Assembly (NCBI GenBank): GCA_900313155.1
Contig: OMQE01000131.1
Coordinates: forward strand, 1-15,632
Length of the DNA stretch: 15,632 nucleotides
Direction: 5' to 3'
Source: an uncultured Rhodospirillaceae bacterium
GTDB lineage: Bacteria > Pseudomonadota > Alphaproteobacteria > RF32 > CAG-239
The notes under the pieces are model-generated. The model did no database searches. It was not told the DNA's origin and saw nothing but the letters and a program-made list of their open reading frames with translations. Positions 13,462 to 15,632 of the stretch are shown here, piece after piece (within the stretch, counting starts at the first letter, position 1; each line of letters begins with the position of its first letter). The position numbers were made by a program, and so were the translations under genes.

Positions 13462-14208
13462 ATGAGCGAATGGGATAATTTTCAAACAATAGAAACTATG
13501 CACAAACCAAGCGTTGAAATGGTTGATGAAGGTTTGCGCGGCTATATGATAAAAGTTTTTAATTATATGGGTGGCAGTTTGTTTTTAGCCGGTTTGGTGG
13601 CATATTTGTTTGCCAATACCGGATTGAACATGATGATGTATAACATAGATTATCAGGCGCAAACGGCTTCTGTTTCGGCGTTTGGCTGGCTTGTGATGTT
13701 GGCGCCGCTTGCCATGATTTTTGCTTTTAATTATGTTTTGTCCCGCAAAAGTGTGGCGGCGGTTCAGGCAGTGTTTTGGCTGTTTTCGGCCTTGGAAGGT
13801 GCTTCGCTTTCATATATTTTCTTGCTTTATACAAATTCCAGCATAACTCGCGTGTTTTTTATTGCGGCAATCACTTTTGCCGGTATGGGGTTGTTGGGAT
13901 ATTCCACCAAGCGCGACCTTTCTAAACTTCGCAGCTATTTATATATGGGATTGTTGGGGTTGATTGTGGCGATGCTGGTGAATATCTTTATGAAAAGCAC
14001 CGGTTTTGATTATATTTTATCGATTGTCGGGGTGTTGTTGTTCACCGGTCTAACGGCTGCCGATATGCAAAATATTAAAATGATGTATTATCATCAAGAC
14101 AGTGATGATACCACATCTCGCAAGGCAATTGCCGGCGCATTGAGCTTATATTTAGATTTTATCAACCTGTTTGTTATGCTGTTGCGCATTATGGGGGACA
14201 GAAGATAA
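13462..14208 (+). CDS. Bax inhibitor-1/YccA family membrane protein
   Basis: This is a member of the BI-1 (TMBIM) family of inner-membrane proteins, whose bacterial homologue YetJ is a pH-sensitive calcium leak channel. The 248-residue protein has a cytoplasmic N-terminus of about 30 residues and about seven hydrophobic helices (from 32, 73, 99, 129, 156, 183 and 223). The family ending LYLDFINLFVMLLRIMG is present. Asp201 (LTAADMQN) and Asp232 (LYLDF) match the aspartate pair that forms the di-aspartyl pH sensor in YetJ. In YccA-type members a link to FtsH is known in E. coli, and ftsH lies about 2 kb upstream. A functional tie here is inference. The gene is monocistronic with its own promoter region, a GGAG ribosome binding site and a terminator. 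Confidence 0.93.
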   Translation: MSEWDNFQTIETMHKPSVEMVDEGLRGYMIKVFNYMGGSLFLAGLVAYLFANTGLNMMMYNIDYQAQTASVSAFGWLVMLAPLAMIFAFNYVLSRKSVAAVQAVFWLFSALEGASLSYIFLLYTNSSITRVFFIAAITFAGMGLLGYSTKRDLSKLRSYLYMGLLGLIVAMLVNIFMKSTGFDYILSIVGVLLFTGLTAADMQNIKMMYYHQDSDDTTSRKAIAGALSLYLDFINLFVMLLRIMGDRR

Positions 14209-14228
14209 CAGCAAAATGAACGTCACCA

Positions 14229-14260
14229 AAAAGCCGTTCCTATAAAGGAGCGGCTTTTTT
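14229..14260 (+). terminator. Rho-independent terminator after the Bax-inhibitor-1 family gene
   Basis: AAAAGCCGTTCC (14229-14240) pairs with GGAGCGGCTTTT (14247-14258) through 12 positions with one G-T pair, around a TATAAA loop. It ends in a run of six T residues (14255-14260). It starts 21 bases after the stop codon. Confidence 0.92.
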
Positions 14261-14396
14261 GAATCAAGTGTTTATACGGGTTAGAATGTTGTGTTTTCAA
14301 AAAAGGCACTAAAGGGAAATTTTACGAGTTTTAGATGTTTACTTTATAGAGCAAGTTTTGTAGTATAAGAACAAAAATTACCAGCGGAGAAAATAA

Positions 14397-15632
14397 ATGG
14401 CAACAATACATTTGATGGTCGGATTTATGGGGTTTGGAAAAACCACATTAGCGAAGCAGTTGGCTAAAATAATTCCGGCAGTAAGATTGACGCATGATGA
14501 TTTAATGGTTAAACTTTATGGGCGAAATATGCCGTATGCCGAATTTCATCCCAATTACGATAAAGTTGATACAGTTTTATGGGATTTGGCAGAAAAAATT
14601 ATAAAAACCGGCACAGATGTTATTATGGACTATGGCTTTTGGTCTCATAAAGACCGTGAAAATGCTTGGCAAAGAGCAAAGAAAATCACCAATAATATTG
14701 TTTTTCATTACATTGATTGTGATTTAAAAATTGCTAAGGAAAGAATAATAAAGCGTTCAAAAGACAATTCTGATGAATTGTATATCAGAGAAGATGAGTT
14801 TGATACATTGGCAAAAAAATTTGAGCCGTGGTATTATATGGACGATTACCCGGTTATTTTTCACAATGCACCGATAACACATTATATAGGTAACCAAGTT
14901 TTGGTTAAAATTGACCGGCCGTTGGGAAGTAAACATCCGAAATATGGTTTTGAATATCCTGTCAATTATGGATATGTCCCCTTTACAAAATCCGGTGATG
15001 GTGAAGAACTTGATGCTTATGTTTTAATGGAAGACAAGCCTCTTAAAGAATATGTCGGGCGGTGTATCGGAATTGTTCATCGCACTAATGAAAATGATGA
15101 TAAGCTGATTGTTGTACCGGAAGCTTATGATTTGGCCGATGAGCTTATTGAAGAAAATATCGCCTTTCAAGAAAAATGGTTCAAGCATATTCTGATTAGA
15201 GATTCTAAAATCACCAAAACGCATTTCGGAGTTTATGGGAGCATTATTAAAAACGGGAAAATTTTATTGATTAAGAAAGCCCGAGGGCCATATACCGGAT
15301 TATATGATTTGCCAGGCGGAGGACAGGAAAAAGGCGAAAGTTATCTTGAAACCTTAACTCGTGAAATTATGGAAGAGACGGGTTGTGAAGTTATTAAAGC
15401 TGAAAATAAGAGATTTAAATCGATTGTTTTTTCGGATTTTACGGTTGAAAGCGGTGAAAAAGGTGTATTGCAACACGAGGCAATTTTGTATGACGTTGAA
15501 ATTAAAGGCGAGCCGAAAACAAACGGCGACGGATTGGATTCAAACGGTGCATTTTGGGTGGATATGAAAGATTTGACAGCGGAAAATTCTGCACCATACG
15601 TTTTGATAGCGGTAAATAAGCCTTTAATTGCC
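14397..15632 (+). CDS. P-loop kinase / inorganic pyrophosphatase-like / Nudix hydrolase fusion, 3' end outside the window
   Basis: One frame is open from ATG 14397 to the window edge (412 codons, no stop). Residues 1-160 form a P-loop kinase-like domain: Walker A GFMGFGKTT (9-17), THDDL (32-36), a DYGFW turn (78-82) and a basic lid-like helix (114-122). Residues 165-265 resemble a small family I inorganic pyrophosphatase: DRPLGSKHPK, YPVNYGY (187-193), DGEELD (201-206) and DDKLIVVPE. The middle Asp of the usual DGDxxD is Glu203. Residues 276-412 are a Nudix hydrolase with a perfect box GX5EX7REUXEEXGU at 308-330. The parts suggest phosphorylation of a small molecule or nucleotide, hydrolysis of pyrophosphate and cleavage of a nucleoside-diphosphate derivative; substrates are unknown. 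GCGGAGA (14385-14391) precedes the ATG. Codon use is richer in ATA and AGA than in ftsH, a possible sign of transfer. Confidence 0.88.
   Translation, partial: MATIHLMVGFMGFGKTTLAKQLAKIIPAVRLTHDDLMVKLYGRNMPYAEFHPNYDKVDTVLWDLAEKIIKTGTDVIMDYGFWSHKDRENAWQRAKKITNNIVFHYIDCDLKIAKERIIKRSKDNSDELYIREDEFDTLAKKFEPWYYMDDYPVIFHNAPITHYIGNQVLVKIDRPLGSKHPKYGFEYPVNYGYVPFTKSGDGEELDAYVLMEDKPLKEYVGRCIGIVHRTNENDDKLIVVPEAYDLADELIEENIAFQEKWFKHILIRDSKITKTHFGVYGSIIKNGKILLIKKARGPYTGLYDLPGGGQEKGESYLETLTREIMEETGCEVIKAENKRFKSIVFSDFTVESGEKGVLQHEAILYDVEIKGEPKTNGDGLDSNGAFWVDMKDLTAENSAPYVLIAVNKPLIA

Overview
The window reads as a stretch of chromosome from a low-GC alphaproteobacterium, probably a host-associated or gut lineage with a reduced genome. 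This is inferred from gene content and order. The ihfB-lapA-accD order is the alphaproteobacterial ihfB-lapA-trpFBA-accD block with the trp genes missing. There is also a DivL-like multi-PAS protein, a permease-less EIIA-HPr pair and a cysteine-rich secreted protein. No rRNA, tRNA, CRISPR array, transposase or phage gene was seen.

Layout. Bases 1-172 hold an open frame that may be the end of a formylglycine-generating-enzyme-like protein. It converges on a 638-residue cysteine-rich secreted protein (173-2089, minus), which has a strong promoter and a hairpin terminator. Next on the minus strand is a probable operon transcribed tsaB, ihfB, lapA-like, accD (4596 down to 2251): tRNA modification, nucleoid architecture, envelope assembly and fatty acid synthesis. 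A short AT-rich divergent promoter region (4597-4703) separates it from genes that all run on the plus strand to the end of the window.

The plus-strand genes begin with a membrane-anchored four-PAS protein that resembles DivL but lacks the kinase half, then a highly charged unknown protein. After these comes a tightly coupled cluster: an unknown protein, mannose-type EIIA, HPr and a solitary DNA adenine/cytosine-N4 methyltransferase, joined by ATGA, ATGA and TAATG junctions. FtsH follows with its own promoter, then a one-domain, motif-degenerate DEAD-box 'pseudohelicase' and a strong terminator. Two single-gene units come next: an unknown protein of 290 residues behind a near-consensus promoter, and a seven-helix Bax-inhibitor-1/YccA protein, each with its own terminator.

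The window ends inside a three-domain protein (14397 to beyond 15632): a P-loop kinase, a family I inorganic pyrophosphatase-like domain and a Nudix hydrolase in one open frame. It has no stop codon inside the window. This fusion is the most unusual item here. Next are the PTS-methyltransferase coupling, the degenerate helicase paired with ftsH, and the kinase-less DivL-like protein. All functional links between neighbours are inferences from order and spacing.
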